DNA of 26,520 bases from a virus. Of the stretch, positions 26,443 to 26,520 are shown one piece after another. The stretch is taken from the IMG/VR virus record IMGVR_UViG_3300031227_000348, positions 1-26,520 of that record; one strand, written 5' to 3'. Each line of letters opens with the position of its first letter. Position 1 is the first letter of the stretch. Position numbers and translations under genes: made by a program. Below the pieces are notes generated by a model that searched no databases, was not told the origin of the DNA, and saw nothing but the letters and a program-made list of their open reading frames with translations.

Positions 26443-26520
26443 ATGACAGAACAAAATTTGCAAGATGTCGTGGACAGACTTGGCGAAATAATTAAAGATA
26501 CAATATGGGAAAATCATGTA
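26443..26520 (+). CDS. Hypothetical protein, 5' end only
   Basis: ATG 26443 with AAAGGAG upstream opens a frame running off the window (26 codons seen): MTEQNLQDVVDRLGEIIKDT followed by IWENHV, with TGG for Trp. Too little is present to assign it. Confidence 0.55.
   Translation, partial: MTEQNLQDVVDRLGEIIKDTIWENHV

Noticed and set aside
1-26520. tRNA genes (including a suppressor tRNA), CRISPR arrays, insertion sequences, attachment sites
   Set aside because: No T-loop/cloverleaf-like segments, no regularly spaced repeats, and no transposase or integrase-like proteins were found; the GTTCAA-like hits are inside coding regions.

Overview
The window is a stretch of a strongly AT-rich tailed-phage genome. 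All recognisable genes lie on the + strand. UGA is read as tryptophan (translation table 4): under the standard code most genes shatter, while with UGA=Trp and only UAA/UAG as stops they become full-length. UGA falls where tryptophan is expected in well-known motifs of ribonucleotide reductase, DnaB-type helicase, LysM-like and Vsr-like domains. The replication genes are T4-like (gp32-type SSB, UvsX/RecA recombinase, RNase H-like 5' nuclease, gp41/DnaB-type helicase), but the polymerase is a short family A enzyme and the ribonucleotide reductase is class II (NrdJ). The sequence does not decide whether the host is a UGA=Trp bacterium or the phage recodes alone. No tRNA gene is visible.

Layout. 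1-2860: tail/baseplate genes (LysM/gp53-like end, hub-like protein, small structural candidate). 2910-8680: family A polymerase, a large unknown protein, and an accessory block with a cysteine-hydrolase-like protein, a FeoA protein and an ADP-ribosyltransferase-like protein. Several of these start with a short amphipathic peptide ending in LxE, which resembles T4 head-targeting propeptides. 8865-17685: recombination and replication genes (SSB, intein-bearing UvsX, 5' nuclease, small regulators, helicase, DHH phosphoesterase, two unknowns). 17695-23735: ribonucleotide reductase locus. 23729-26520: small unknown and membrane proteins, an orphan DNA methyltransferase, promoter candidates and one clear terminator.

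The most striking system is nrdJ. The enzyme is encoded as three separately initiated polypeptides joined by two split inteins, and the middle piece also carries a contiguous intein immediately before the catalytic cysteine. Between the halves of each split intein sits a Vsr-like homing endonuclease gene, the 'fractured gene' arrangement known from marine metagenomes. The first endonuclease is open; the second is cut by one in-frame TAA. The two split inteins have opposite charge polarity (acidic N/basic C versus basic N/acidic C), which could prevent cross-splicing. A mature ~854-residue NrdJ would need two trans- and one cis-splicing event.

TGA and TGG are not mixed evenly. The hub gene has 17 TGA and no TGG, and nrdJ is about 23:2, whereas SSB and UvsX are TGG-only. 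This may reflect expression timing or gene history.
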